64,000 nt of DNA from Amblyomma americanum. Lineage: Eukaryota > Arthropoda > Arachnida > Ixodida > Ixodidae. The stretch spans positions 142,874,121 to 142,938,120 of the forward strand of contig NC_135504.1 of assembly GCF_052857255.1 (NCBI RefSeq), given 5' to 3'. Made by a program: the position numbers and the translations under genes. Each line of letters begins with the position of its first letter. Position 1 is the stretch's first letter. Below are positions 36,310 to 49,200 of the stretch, piece by piece. Below the pieces are notes generated by a model. That model did no database searches, had not been told where the DNA came from, and worked only from the letters and a program-made list of their open reading frames with translations.

Positions 36310-37413
36310 TAAAACGATGTATCCCGTTGTTGTAAGCCGGAATACAAGTTTTCGCGCAGTTCTAAGAGAAAAAGTTTACACATATCTCTCGTCTACTCTT
36401 CGACGACTTGCAATATCGATGCTCGTGAATCTTGCTAGTTTCGATCTAAAACGATGTAACCCGTTGTTTTGAGCCGGAATACAAGTTTTCGCGCAGTTCT
36501 GAGAGAAAAAGTTTACACCTTTCTCTCGTGTACTCTTCGACGACTTGTAAAATCGATGCTCGTGAATCTTGCTAGTTTCAATCTAAAACGACGTATCCCG
36601 TTGTTTTGAGCCGGAATACAAGTTTTCGCGCAGTTCTGAGAATTCTGAGAGAAAAAGTTTACACCTTTCTCTCGTCTACTCTTCGAAGACTTGTAAACTC
36701 GATGCTCGTGAATCTTGCTACTTTCGATCTAAAACGATGTATCCCGTTGTTTAAAGCCGGAATACAAGTTTTCGCGCAGTTCTGAGAGAAAAAGTTTACA
36801 TATATCTCTCGTCTACTCTTCGACGACTTGCAATATCGATGCTCGTGAATCTTGCTAGTTTCGATCTAAAACGATGTAACCCGTTGTTTTGAGCCGGAAT
36901 ACAAGTTTTCGCGCAGTTCTGAGAGAAAAAGTTTACACCTTTCTCTCGTCTACTCTTCGAGGACTTGTAAAATCGATGCTCGTGAATCTTGCTAGTTTCG
37001 ATCTAAAACGATGTATCCCGTCGTTTTGAGCCGGAATAAAAGTTTTCGCGCAGTTCTGAGAGAAAAAGTGTACACCGTTCTCTCGTCTACTCTTCGACGA
37101 CTCGTAAAATCGATGCTCATGAATTTTGCTAGTTTCAATCTAAAACGATATATCCCGTTGTTTTGAGCCGGAATACAAGTTTTCGCGCAGATCGGAGAGA
37201 AAACGTTTACACCTTTCTCTCGTCTACTCCTCGTCGACTTGCAAAATCTATGCTCGTGAATCATGCTAGTTTCGATCTAAACGATGTATCCCGTTGTTTT
37301 GAGCCGGAATACAAGTTTTCGCGCAGTTCTGAAAGAAAACGTTTACACCTTTTTCTCGTGTGCTCTTCGACGACTTGTGAAATCGATGCTCGTGAATCTT
37401 GCTAGATTCGATC
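36310..37413 (+). repeat. 8-mer HOR unit, copy 1 (1,104 bp)
   Basis: Eight monomers repeated directly downstream at 1,104 bp, which is 8 x 137 plus a 9-bp insertion (36,641-36,649) minus the 1-bp deletion in gatctaaacg (about 37,277). Shared markers are tttaagccgg, cacatatctctcg, gtgtacaccgttc and cagatcggag. Copies differ at a few bases, for example cgtgtactc here against cgtctactc. No gene. Confidence 0.88.
36641..36649 (+). repeat. 9-bp insertion creating GAATTC, first of four copies
   Basis: aattctgag is inserted after cagttctgag, partly duplicating the local ttctgag, and creates an EcoRI site. The identical insertion occurs at 37,745, 41,723 and 44,744. Its spacings of 1,104, 5,082 and 8,103 bp (from the first) equal the HOR distances, so one slippage event was later copied by block duplication. 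Confidence 0.92.
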
Positions 37414-38517
37414 TAAAACGATGTATCCCGTTGTTTTAAGCCGGAATACAAGTTTTCGCGCAGTTCTAAGAGAAAAAGTTTACACATATCTCTCGTCTAC
37501 TCTTCGACGACTTGCAATATCGATGCTCGTGAATCTTGCTAGTTTCGATCTAAAACGATGTAACCCGTTGTTTTGAGCCGGAATACAAGTTTTCGCGCAG
37601 TTCTGAGAGAAAAAGTTTACACCTTTCTCTCGTCTACTCTTCGACGACTTGTAAAATCGATGCTCGTGAATCTTGCTAGTTTCAATCTAAAACGACGTAT
37701 CCCGTTGTTTTGAGCCGGAATACAAGTTTTCGCGCAGTTCTGAGAATTCTGAGAGAAAAAGTTTACACCTTTCTCTCGTCTACTCTTCGAAGACTTGTAA
37801 ACTCGATGCTCGTGAATCTTGCTACTTTCGATCTAAAACGATGTATCCCGTTGTTTAAAGCCGGAATACAAGTTTTCGCGCAGTTCTGAGAGAAAAAGTT
37901 TACACATATCTCTCGTCTACTCTTCGACGACTTGCAATATCGATGCTCGTGAATCTTGCTAGTTTCGATCTAAAACGATGTAACCCGTTGTTTTGAGCCG
38001 GAATACAAGTTTTCGCGCAGTTCTGAGAGAAAAAGTTTACACCTTTCTCTCGTCTACTCTTCGAGGACTTGTAAAATCGATGCTCGTGAATCTTGCTAGT
38101 TTCGATCTAAAACGATGTATCCCGTCGTTTTGAGCCGGAATAAAAGTTTTCGCGCAGTTCTGAGAGAAAAAGTGTACACCGTTCTCTCGTCTACTCTTCG
38201 ACGACTCGTAAAATCGATGCTCATGAATTTTGCTAGTTTCAATCTAAAACGATATATCCCGTTGTTTTGAGCCGGAATACAAGTTTTCGCGCAGATCGGA
38301 GAGAAAACGTTTACACCTTTCTCTCGTCTACTCCTCGTCGACTTGCAAAATCTATGCTCGTGAATCATGCTAGTTTCGATCTAAACGATGTATCCCGTTG
38401 TTTTGAGCCGGAATACAAGTTTTCGCGCAGTTCTGAAAGAAAAAGTTTACACCTTTTTCTCGTGTGCTCTTCGACGACTTGTGAAATCGATGCTCGTGAA
38501 TCTTGCTAGATTCGATC
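37414..38517 (+). repeat. 8-mer HOR unit, copy 2 (1,104 bp)
   Basis: Direct tandem copy of the preceding 8-mer, ending where tttaagccgg gives way to tttgagccgg and cagtgctgag (about 38,570). A third, single copy of the same 8-mer lies at about 44.4-45.5 kb, 8,103 bp from copy 1 and 6,999 bp from copy 2, without the tandem duplication. Confidence 0.88.
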
Positions 38518-41500
38518 TAAAACGATGTATCCCGTTGTTTTGAGCCGGAATACAAGTTTTCGCGCAGTGCTGAGAGAAAAAGTTTACACATTTCTCTCGT
38601 CTACTCTTCGACGACTTGTAATATCGATGCTCGTGAATCTTGCTTGTTTCGATCTAAACCGATGTAACCCGTTGTTTTGAGCCGGAATACAAGTTTTCGC
38701 GCAGTTCTGAGAGAAAAAGTTTACACCTTTCTCTCGTCTACTCTTCGAAGACTTGTAAAATCGATGCTCGTGAATCTTGCTACTTTCGATCTAAAACGAT
38801 GTATCCCGTTGTTTTGAGCCGGAATACAAGTTTTCGCGCAGTTCTGAAGAAAAGTTTACTCCTTTCTCTCGTGTACTCTTCGACGACTTGTAAAATCGAT
38901 ACTCGTGAATCTTGCTAGTTTCAATCTAAAACGATGTATCCTGTTGTTTTGAGCCGGAATACAAGTTTTCGCGGAGTTCTGAGAGGAAAATTTGACACCT
39001 TTCTCTCGTCTACTCTTTGAAGACTTGTAAAATCGATGCTCGTGAATCTTGATAGTTACGATCTAAAACGATGTATCCCGTTGTTTTCAGCCGGAATACA
39101 AGTTTTCGCGCAGTTCTGAAAGAAAAAGTTTACACCTTTCTCTCGTGTGCTCTTCGACGACTTGTGAAATCGATGCTCGTGAATCTTGCTAGATTCGATC
39201 TAAAACGATGTATCCCGTTGTTTTGAGCCGGAATACAAGTTTTCGCGCAGTTCTGAGCGAAAACGTTTACACATTTCTCTCGTCTACTCTTCGACGACTT
39301 GTAATATCGATGCTCGTGAATCTTGCTAGTTTCGATCTAAACCGATGTAACCCGTTGTTTTGAGCCGGAATACATGTTTTCGCGTAGTTCTGAGAGAAAA
39401 AGTTTACACCTTTCCCTCGTCTACTCTTCGACGACTTGTAAAATCGATGCTCGTGAATCTTGCTAGTTTCAATCTAAAAAGACGTATCCCGTTGTTTTAA
39501 GCCGGAATACAAGTTTTCGCGCAGTTCTGAGAGAAAAAGTTTACACCTTTCTCTCGTCTACTCTTCGAAGACTTGTAAAATCGATGCTCGTGAATCTTGC
39601 TACTTTAGATCTAAAACGATGTGTCCCGTTGTTTTGAGCCGGAATACAAGTTTTCGCGCAGTTCTGAGAGAAAAAGTTTACACCTTTCTCTCGTGTACTC
39701 TTCGACGACTTGTAAAATCGATGCTCGTGAATCTTGCTAGATTCGATCTAAAACGATGTATTCCGTTCTTTTAAGCCGGAATACAAGTTTTCGCGCAGTT
39801 CTGAGGGAAAAAGTTTACACATATCTCTCGTCTACTCTTCGACGACTTGTAAAATCGATGCTCGTGAACCTTGCTGGATTCGATCTAAAACGATGTATCC
39901 CGTTGTTTTGAGCCAGAATACAAGTTTTCGCGCAGTTCTGAGAGAAACGTTTACACCTTTCTCTCGTCTACTCTTCGACGGCTTGTAAATTCAATGCTCG
40001 TGAATCTTGCTAGTTTCGATCTACAACTATGTATCCCGTTGTTTTGAGCTGGAATAGAAGTTTTTGCGCAGTTCTGAGAGAAAAAGTTTACACCTTTCTC
40101 TCGTGTACTCTTCGACGACTTGTAAAATCGATGCTTGTGAATCTTGCTAGATTCGATCTAAAACGATGTATCCCGTTGTTTTCAGCCGGAATACAAGTCT
40201 TCGCGCAGTTCTGAAAGAAAAAGTTTACACCTTTCTCTCGTGTGCTCTTCGACGACATGTGAAATCGATGCTCGTGAATCTTGCTAGATTCGATCTAAAA
40301 CGATGTATCCCGTTGTTTTGAGCCGGAATACAAGTTTTCGCGCAGTTCTGAGAGAAAAAGTTTACACATTTCTCTCGTCTACTCTTCGACGACTTGTAAT
40401 ATCGATGCTCGTGAATCTTGCTAGTTTCGATCTAAACCGATGTAACCCGTTGTTTTGAGCCGGATTACATGTTTTCGCGCAGTTCTGAGAGAAAAAGTTT
40501 ACACCTTTCTCTCGTCTACTCTTCGAAGACTTGTAAAATCGATGCTCGTGAATCTTGATAGTTACGATCTAAAACGATGTATCCCGTTGTTTTCAGCCGG
40601 AATACAAGTCTTCGCGCAGTTCTGAAAGAAAAAGTTTACACCTTTCTCTCGTGTGCTCTTCGACGACATGTGTAATCGATGCTCGTGAATCTTGCTAGAT
40701 TCGATCTAAAACGATGTATCCCGTTGTTTTGAGCCGGAATTCAAGTTTTCGCGCAGTTCTGAGGGAAAAAGTTTACACATATCTCTCGTCTACTCTTCGA
40801 CGACTTACAATATCGATGCTCGTGAATCTTGCTAGTTTCGTTCTAAAACGATGTAACCCGTGGTTTTGAGGCGGAATACAAGTTTTCGCGCAGTTCTGAG
40901 AGAAAAAGTTTACACATTTCTCTCGTCTACTCTTCGACGACTTGTAATATCGATGCTCGTGAATCTTGCTAGTTTCGATCTAAACCGATGTAACCCGTTG
41001 TTTTGAGCCGGATTACATGTTTTCGCGCAGTTCTGAGAGAAAAAGTTTACACCTTTCTCTCGTCTACTCTTCGACGACTTGTAAAATCGATGCTCGTGAA
41101 TCTTGCTAGTTTCAATCTAAAACGACGTATCCCGTTGTTTTAAGCCGGAATACAAGTTTTTGCTCAGTTCTGAGAGAAAAAGTTTACACCTGTCTCTCGT
41201 CTACTCTTCGAAGACTTGTAAAATCGATGCTCGTGAATCTTGCTACTTTCGATATAAAACAATGTATCCCGTTGTTTTGAGCCGGAATACAAGTTTTCGC
41301 GCAGTTCTGAGAGAAAAAGTTTACACCTTTCTCTCGTGTACTCTTCGACGACTTGTAAAATCGATGCTCGTGAATCTTGCTAGATTCGATCTAAAACGAT
41401 GTATCCCGTTGTTTTAAGCCGGAATACAAGTTTTCGCGCAGTTCTAAGAGAAAAAGTTTACACATATCTCTCGTCTACTCTTCGACGACTTGCAATATCG

Positions 41501-41790
41501 ATGCTCGTGAATCTTGCTAGTTTCGATCTAAAACGATGTAACCCGTTGTTTTGAGCCGGAATACAAGTTTTCGCGCAGTTCTGAGAGAAAAAGTTTACAC
41601 CTTTCTCTCGTCTACTCTTCGACGACTTGTAAAATCGATCCTCGTGAATCTTGCTAGTTTCAATCTAAAACGACGTATCCCGTTGTTTTGAGCCGGAATA
41701 CAAGTTTTCGCGCAGTTCTGAGAATTCTGAGAGAAAAAGTTTACACCTTTCTCTCGTCTACTCTTCGAAGACTTGTAAAATCGATGCTCG
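38518..41790 (+). repeat. Domain 2b: 22-mer HOR, copy 1
   Basis: About 24 monomers, no gene. Markers repeat 3,021 bp downstream (22 monomers plus 7 bp): gcggagttctgag at 38,971 and 41,992, and ttccgttctttt at 39,761 and 42,782. Around 40,029 the offset rises to 3,569 (four more monomers in copy 2) and from about 41,050 returns to 3,021 (four extra monomers in copy 1, about 40,500-41,050). A monomer near 38,847 reads ctgaagaaaag, a few bases short. Confidence 0.83.
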
Positions 41791-44700
41791 TGAATCTTGC
41801 TACTTTCGATCTAAAACGATGTATCCCGTTGTTTTGAGCCGGAATACAAGTTTTCGCGCAGTTCTGAGAGAAAAGTTTACTCCTTTCTCTCGTGTACTCT
41901 TCGACGACTTGTAAAATCGATACTCGTGAATCTTGCTAGTTTCAATCTAAAACGATGTATCCTGTTGTTTTGAGCCGGAATACAAGTTTTCGCGGAGTTC
42001 TGAGAGGAAAATTTGACACCTTTCTCTCGTCTACTCTTTGAAGACTTGTAAAATCGATGCTCGTGAACCTTGATAGTTACGATCTAAAATGATGTATCCC
42101 GTTGTTTTCAGCCGGAATACAAGTTTTCGCGCAGTTCTGAAAGAAAAAGTTTACACCTTTCTCTCGTGTGCTCTTCGACGACTTGTGAAATCGATGCTCG
42201 TGAATCTTGCTAGATTCGATCTAAAACGATGTATCCCGTTGTTTTGAGCCGGAATACAAGTTTTCGCGCAGTTCTGAGCGAAAAAGTTTACACATTTCTC
42301 TCGTCTACTCTTCGACGACTTGTAATATCGATGCTCGTGAATCTTGCTAGTTTCGATCTAAACCGATGTAACCCGTTGTTTTGAGCCGGAATACATGTTT
42401 TCGCGCAGTTCTGAGAGAAAAAGTTTACACCTTTCCCTCGTCTACTCTTCGACGACTTGTAAAATCGATGCTCGTGAATCTTGCTAGTTTCAATCTAAAA
42501 AGACGTATCCCGTTGTTTTAAGCCGGAATACAAGTTTTCGCGCAGTTCTGAGAGAAAAAGTTTACACCTTTCTCTCGTCTACTCTTCGAAGACTTGTAAA
42601 ATCGATGCTCGTGAATCTTGCTACTTTAGATCTAAAACGATGTGTCCCGTTGTTTTGAGCCGGAATACAAGTTTTCGCGCAGTTCTGAGAGAAAAAGTTT
42701 ACACCTTTCTATCGTGTACTCTTCGACGACTTGTAAAATCGATGCTCGTGAATCTTGCTAGATTCGATCTAAAACGATGTATTCCGTTCTTTTAAGCCGG
42801 AATACAAGTTTTCGCGCAGTTCTGAGGGAAAAAGTTTACACATATCTCTCGTCTACTCTTCGACGACTTACAATATCAATGCTCGTGAATCTTGCTACTT
42901 TCGATCTAAAACGATGTATCCCGTTGTTTTCAGCCGGAATACAAGTTTTCGCGCAGTTCTCAGAGAAAAAGTTTCCACCTTTCTCTCGTGTACTCTTCGA
43001 CGACTTGTAAAATCGATGCTCGTGAATCTTGCTAGATTCGATCTAAAACGATGTATCCCGTTGTTTTGAGCCAGAATACAAGTTTTCGCGCAGTTCTGAG
43101 AAAACAAGTTTACACATTTCTCTCGTCTACTCTTCGACGACTTGTGATATCGATCCTCGTGAATCTTGCTAGTTTCGATTTAAAACGATGTAACTCGTTG
43201 TTTTGAGCCGGAATACAAGTTTTCGCGAGGTTCTGAGAGAAAAAGTTTACACCTTTCTCTCGTCTACTATTCGACAACTTGTAAAATCGATGCTCGTGAA
43301 TCTTGCTAGTTTCGACCAAAAACGATGTATCCCGTTGTTTTGAGCCGGAATACAAGTTTTCGCGAGGTTCTGAGAGAAAAAGTTTACACCTTTCTCTCGT
43401 CTACTCTTCGACGACTTGTAAAATCGATGCTCGTGAACCTTGCTGGATTCGATCTAAAACGATGTATCCCGTTGTTTTGAGCCGGAATACAAGTTTTCGC
43501 GCAGTTCTGAGAGAAAAGTTTACACCTTTCTCTCGTCTACTCTTCGACGGCTTGTAAATTCAATGCTCGTGAATCTTGCTAGTTTCGATCTACAACTATG
43601 TATCCCGTTGTTTTGAGCTGGAATAGAAGTTTTTGCGCAGTTCTGAGAGAAAAAGTTTACACCTTTCTCTCGTGTACTCTTCGACGACTTGTAAAATCGA
43701 TGCTCGTGAATCTTGCTAGATTCGATCTAAAACGATGTATCCCGTTGTTTTCAGCCGGAATACAAGTCTTCGCGCAGTTCTGAAAGAAAAAGTTTACACC
43801 TTTCTCTCGTGTGCTCTTCGGCGACATGTGAAATCGATGCTCGTGAATCTTGCTAGATTCGATCTAAAACGATGTATCCCGTTGTTTTGAGCCGGAATAC
43901 AAGTTTTCGCGCAGTTCTGAGAGAAAAAGTTTACACATTTCTCTCGTCTACTCTTCGACGACTTGTAATATCGATGCTCGTGAATCTTGCTAGTTTCGAT
44001 CTAAACCGATGTAACCCGTTGTTTTGAGCCGGATTACATGTTTTCGCGCAGTTCTGAGAGAAAAAGTTTACACCTTTCTCTCGTCTACTCTTCGACGACT
44101 TGTAAAATCGATGCTCGTGAATCTTGCTAGTTTCAATCTAAAACGACGTATCCCGTTGTTTTAAGCCGGAATACAAGTTTTTGCTCAGTTCTGAGAGAAA
44201 AAGTTTACACCTGTCTCTCGTCTACTCTTCGAAGACTTGTAAAATCGATGCTCGTGAATCTTGCTACTTTCGATATAAAACGATGTATCCCGTTGTTTTG
44301 AGCCGGAATACAAGTTTTCGCGCAGTTCTGAGAGAAAAAGTTTACACCTTTCTCTCGTGTACTCTTCGACGACTTGTAAAATCGATGCTCGTGAATCTTG
44401 CTAGATTCGATCTAAAACGATGTATCCCGTTGTTTTAAGCCGGAATACAAGTTTTCACGCAGTTCTAAGAGAAAAAGTTTACACATATCTCTCGTCTAGT
44501 CTTCGACGACTTGCAATATCGATGCTCGTGAATCTTGCTAGTTTCGATCTAAAACGATGTAACCCGTTGTTTTGAGCCGGAATACAAGTTTTCGCGCAGT
44601 TCTGAGAGAAAAAGTTTACACCTTTCTCTCGTCTACTCTTCGACGACTTGTAAAATCGATGCTCGTGAATCTTGCTAGTTTCAATCTAAAACGACGTATC

Positions 44701-45510
44701 CCGTTGTTTTGAGCCGGAATACAAGTTTTCGCGCAGTTCTGAGAATTCTGAGAGAAAAAGTTTACACCTTTCTCTCGTCTACTCTTCGAAGACTTGTAAA
44801 CTCGATGCTCGTGAATCTTGCTACTTTCGATCTAAAACGATGTATCCCGTTGTTTTAAGCCGGAATACAAGTTTTCGCGCAGTTCTGAGAGAAAAAGTTT
44901 ACACATATCTCTCGTCTACTCTTCGACGACTTGCAATATCGATGCTCGTGAATCTTGCTAGTTTCGATCTAAAACGATGTAACCCGTTGTTTTGAGCCGG
45001 AATACAAGTTTTCGCGCAGTTCTGAGAGAAAAAGTTTACACCTTTCTCTCGTCTACTCTTCGAGGACTTGTAAAATCAATGCTCGTGAATCTTGCTAGTT
45101 TCGATCTAAAACGATGTATCCCGTCGTTTTGAGCCGGAATAAACGTTTTCGCGCAGTTCTGAGAGAAAAAGTGTACACCGTTCTCTCGTCTACTCTTCGA
45201 AGACTCGTAAAATCGATGCTCATGAATTTTGCAAGTTTCAATCTAAAACGATATATCCCGTTGTTTTGAGCCGGAATACAAGTTTTCGCGCAGATCGGAG
45301 AGAAAACGTTTACACCTTTCTCTCGTCTACTCCTCGTCGACTTGCAAAATCGATGCTCGTGAATCATGCTAGTTTCGATCTAAACGATGTATCCCGTTGT
45401 TTTGAGCCGGAATACAAGTTTTCGCGCAGTTCTGAAAGAAAAAGTTTACACCTATTTCTCGTGTGCTCTTCGACGACTTGTGAAATCGATGCTCGTGAAT
45501 CTTGCTAGAT
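41791..45510 (+). repeat. Domain 2c: 22-mer HOR copy 2 and the single 8-mer
   Basis: Satellite only. The first part repeats domain 2b at 3,021-3,569 bp, with four extra monomers at about 42,850-43,400. From 44,181 to about 45,510 it repeats 36,078-37,405 at a constant 8,103 bp, including the GAATTC insertion at 44,744 and the gatctaaacg cassette at about 45,380. Confidence 0.83.
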
Positions 45511-46589
45511 TCGATCTAAAACGATGTATCCCGTTGTTTTGAGCCGGAATACAAGTTTTCGCGCAGTTCTGAGAGAAAAAGTTTACACATTTCTCTCGTC
45601 TACTCTTCGACGACTTGTAATATCGATGCTCGTGAATCTTGCTTGTTTCGATCTAAACCGATGTAACCCGTTGTTTTGAGCCGGAATACAAGTTTTCGCG
45701 CAGTTCTGAGAGAAAAAGTTTACACCTTTCTCTCGTCTACTCTTCGAAGACTTGTAAAATCGATGCTCGTGAATCTTGCTACTTTCGATCTAAAACGATG
45801 TATCCCGTTGTTTTGAGCCGGAATACAAGTTTTCGCGCAGTTCTGAGAGAAAAGTTTACACCTTTCTCTCGTCTACTCTTCGACGACTTGTAAAATCGAT
45901 ACTCGTGAATCTTGCTAGTTTCAATCTAAAACGATGTATCCTGTTGTTTTGAGCCGGAATACAAGTTTTCGCGGAGTTCTGAGAGGAAAATTTGACACCT
46001 TTCTCTCGTCTACTCTTTGAAGACTTGTAAAATCGATGCTCGTGAATCTTCATAGTTACGATCTAAAACGATGTATCCCGTTGTTTTCAGCCGGAATACA
46101 AGTTTTCGCGCAGTTCTGAAAGAAAAAGTTTACACATATCTCTCGTCTACTCTTCGACGACTTACAATATCGATGCTCGTGAATCTTGCTAGTTTCGTTC
46201 TAAAACGATGTAACCCGTTGTTTTGAGGCGGAATACAAGTCTTCGCGCAGTTCTGAAAGAAAAAGTTTACACCTTTCTCTCGTGTGCTCTTCGACGACAT
46301 GTGTAATCGATGCTCGTGAATCTTGCTAGATTCGATCTAAAACGATGTATCCCGTTGTTTTGAGCCGGAATACAAGTTTTCGCGCAGTTCTGAGAGAAAA
46401 AGTTTACACATTTCTCTCGTCTACTCTTCGACGACTTGTAATATCGATGCTCGTGAATCTTGCTAGTTTCGATCTAAACCGATGTAACCCGTTGTTTTGA
46501 GCCGGATTACATGTTTTCGCGCAGTTCTGAGAGAAAAAGTTTACACCTTTCTCTCGTCTACTCTTCGACGACTTGTAAAATCGATGCTC
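45511..46589 (+). repeat. Domain 2d: last domain 2 monomers
   Basis: About eight monomers matching 38,512-39,120 at 6,999-7,000 bp, for example tgcttgtttcg at 38,641 and 45,640, and gcggagttctgag at 38,971 and 45,971. After about 46,130 the variants mix (cacatatctctcg, tttgaggcgg, aagtcttcgcg). No gene. Confidence 0.8.
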
Positions 46590-48659
46590 GTGAATCTTGC
46601 CAGTTTCGACCTAAAACGATGTAACCTTTTGTTTTGAGCCGGAATACAAGTTTTCGCGCAGTTCTGAGAGAAAAAGTTTACACCTTTCTCTCGTCTACTC
46701 TTCGACGACTCGTAAAATCGATGCTCATGAATTTTGCTAGTTTCGATCTAAAACGATGTATCCCGTTGTTTTGAGCCGGAATACAAGTTTTCGCGCAGTT
46801 CTGAGAGAAAAAGTTTACACCTATCTCTCGTCTAGTCTTCGGCGACTCGTAAAATCGATGCTCATGAATTTTGCTAGTTTCGATCTAAAATGATATATCC
46901 CGTTGTTTTGAGCCGGAATACAAGTTTTCGCGCAGATCGGAGAGAAAAAGTTTACACCTTTCTCTCGTCTACTCCTCGACGACTTGTAAAATCGATGCTC
47001 GTGAATCATGCTAGTTTCGATCTAAACGATGTATCCCGTTGTTTTGAGCCGGAATACAAGTTTTCGCGCAGTTCTGAAAGAAAAAGTTTACACCTTTCTC
47101 TCGTGTTCTCTTCGACGACTTGTGAAATCGATTCTCGTGAATCTTGCTAGGTTCGATCTGAAACGATTTATCCCGTTGTTTTGAGCCGGAATACAAGTTT
47201 TCGCGCAGTTCTGAGAGAAAAAGTTTACACATTTCTCTCGTCTACTCTTCGACGACTTGTAATATCGATGCTCGTGAATCTTGCTAGTTTCGATCTAAAA
47301 CGATGTAACCCGTTGTTTTGAGCCGGAATACAAGTTTTCGCGCAGTTCTGAGAGAAAAAGTTTACACCTTTCTCTCGTCTACTCTTCGACAACTTGTAAA
47401 ATCGATGCTCGTGAATCTTGCTAGTTTCAATCTAAAACGACGTATCCCGTTGTTTTAAGCCGAAATACAAGTTTTCGCGCAGTTTTGAGAGAAAATTTTA
47501 TACCTTTCTCTCGTCTACTCTTCGAAGACTTGTAAAATCGATGCTCGTGAATCTTGCTACTTTCGATCTAAAACGATGTATCCCGTTGTTTTGAGCCGGA
47601 ATACAAGTTTTCGCGCAGTTCTGAGAGAAAAAGTTTACACCTTTCTCTCGTGTACTCTTTGACGACTTGTAATATCGATGCTCGTGGATCTTGCAAGTTT
47701 CGATCTAAAACGATGTATCCCGTTGTTTTGAGCCGGAATACAAGTTTTCGCGCAGTTCTGAGAGAAAAAGTTTACACCTTTCTCTCGTCTTGTCTTCGAA
47801 GTCTTGTGAAATCGATGCTCGTGAATCTTGCTAGTTTCAATCTAAAACGATGTATCCCGTTGTTTTGAGCCGGAATACAAGTTTTCGCGGAGTTCTGAGA
47901 GGAAAATTTGACACCTTTCTCTCCTCTACTCTTCGAAGACTTGTAAAATCGATGCTCGTGAATCTTGCTAGTTACGATCTAAAACGATGTATCCCGTTGT
48001 TTTCAGCCGGAATACAAGTTTTCGCGCAGTTCTGAGAGAAAAAGTTTACACCTTTCTCTCGTGTACTCTTCGACGACGTGTAAAATCGATGCTCGTGAAT
48101 CTTGCTAGTTTCGATCTAAAACAATGTATCCCGTTGTTTTGAGCCGGAATACAAGTTTTCGCGAGGTTCTGAGAGAAAAAGTTTACACCTTTCTCTCGTC
48201 TACTCTTCGACGACTTGTAATATCGATGCTCGTGAATCTTGCTAGTTTCGATCTAAAACGATGTAACCCGTTGTTTTGAGCCGGAATACAAGTTTTCGCG
48301 AGGTTCTGAGGGAAAACGTTTACACCTTTCTCTCGTCTACTCTTCGACAACTTGTAAAATCGATGCTCGTGAATCTTGCTAGTTTCAATCTAAAACGACG
48401 TATCCCGTTGTTTTAAGCCGGAATACAAGTTTTCGCGCAGTTCTGAGAGAAAAAGTTTACACCTTTCTCTCGTGTACTCTTCGACGAGTTGTAAAATCGA
48501 TGCTCATGAATCTTGCTAGTTTCGATCTAAAACGATGAATCCCGTTGTTTTGAGCCGGAATACAAGTTTTCGCGCAGTTATGAGAGAAAAAGTTTACACC
48601 TTTCTCTCGTCTATATTCGACGACTTGTAAAATCGATGCTCGTGAATCTTGCCAGTTTC
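46590..48659 (+). repeat. Domain 3a: start of the third variant set
   Basis: From about 46,595 new types appear: ttgccagtttcg with gtaaccttttg, then gactcgtaaaatc with catgaattttgc, then ctagtcttcggcg. This three-monomer series returns near 51.1, 52.2, 52.75, 54.1, 58.9 and 62.2 kb, so it is the signature of domain 3. The stretch also keeps domain 2 types (gacgtatcccg with tttaagccg) and the cassette at about 47,022. Positions 46,830-47,160 match 54,340-54,680. No gene. Confidence 0.8.
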
Positions 48660-49200
48660 GACCTAAAACGATGTAACCTTTTGTTTTGAGCCGGAATACA
48701 AGGTTTCGCGCAGTTCTGAGAGAAAAAGTTTACACCTTTCTCTCGTGTACTCTTCGACGACTTGTAAAATCGATGCTCGTGAATCTTGCTACTTTCGATC
48801 TAAAACGATGTAACGCGTTGTTTTGAGCCGGAATACAAGTTTTCGCGCAGTTCTGAGAGAAAAGTTTACACCTTTCTCTCATCTACTCTTCGACGACTTG
48901 TAAAATCGATGCTCGTGAATCTTGCTAGCTTCAATCTAAAACGATGTAACCTTTTGTTTTGAGCCGGAATACAAGGTTTCGCGCAGTTCTGAGAGAAAAA
49001 GTTTACACCTTTCTCTCGTGTACTCTTCGACGACTTGTAAAATCGATGCTCGTGAATCTTGCTACTTTCGATCTAAAACGATGTAACGCGTTGTTTTGAG
49101 CCGGAATACAAGTTTTCGCGCAGTTCTGAGAGAAAAAGTTTACACCTTTCTCTCGTCTATATTCGACGACTTGTAAAATCGATGCTCGTGAATCTTTATA
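48660..49200 (+). repeat. Tandem 2-monomer duplication
   Basis: gtaaccttttg with caaggtttcgcg recurs 273 bp apart (about 48,671 and 48,944), and gtaacgcgttg follows in both copies. This is two monomers less 1 bp (gagagaaaagttt in the first copy). The second copy ends in the short ctatattcgac type. Confidence 0.82.

Noticed and set aside
36641..36649. Target-site duplication of a mobile element
   Set aside because: Only 9 bp are added, no element is present, and the inserted bases copy the local ttctgag. Slippage explains it.
36992..37264. Minus-strand 90-codon frame found identically near 38.1 kb and almost identically near 45.1 kb
   Set aside because: The conservation follows HOR duplication (1,104 and 8,103 bp offsets) and extends equally outside the frame.
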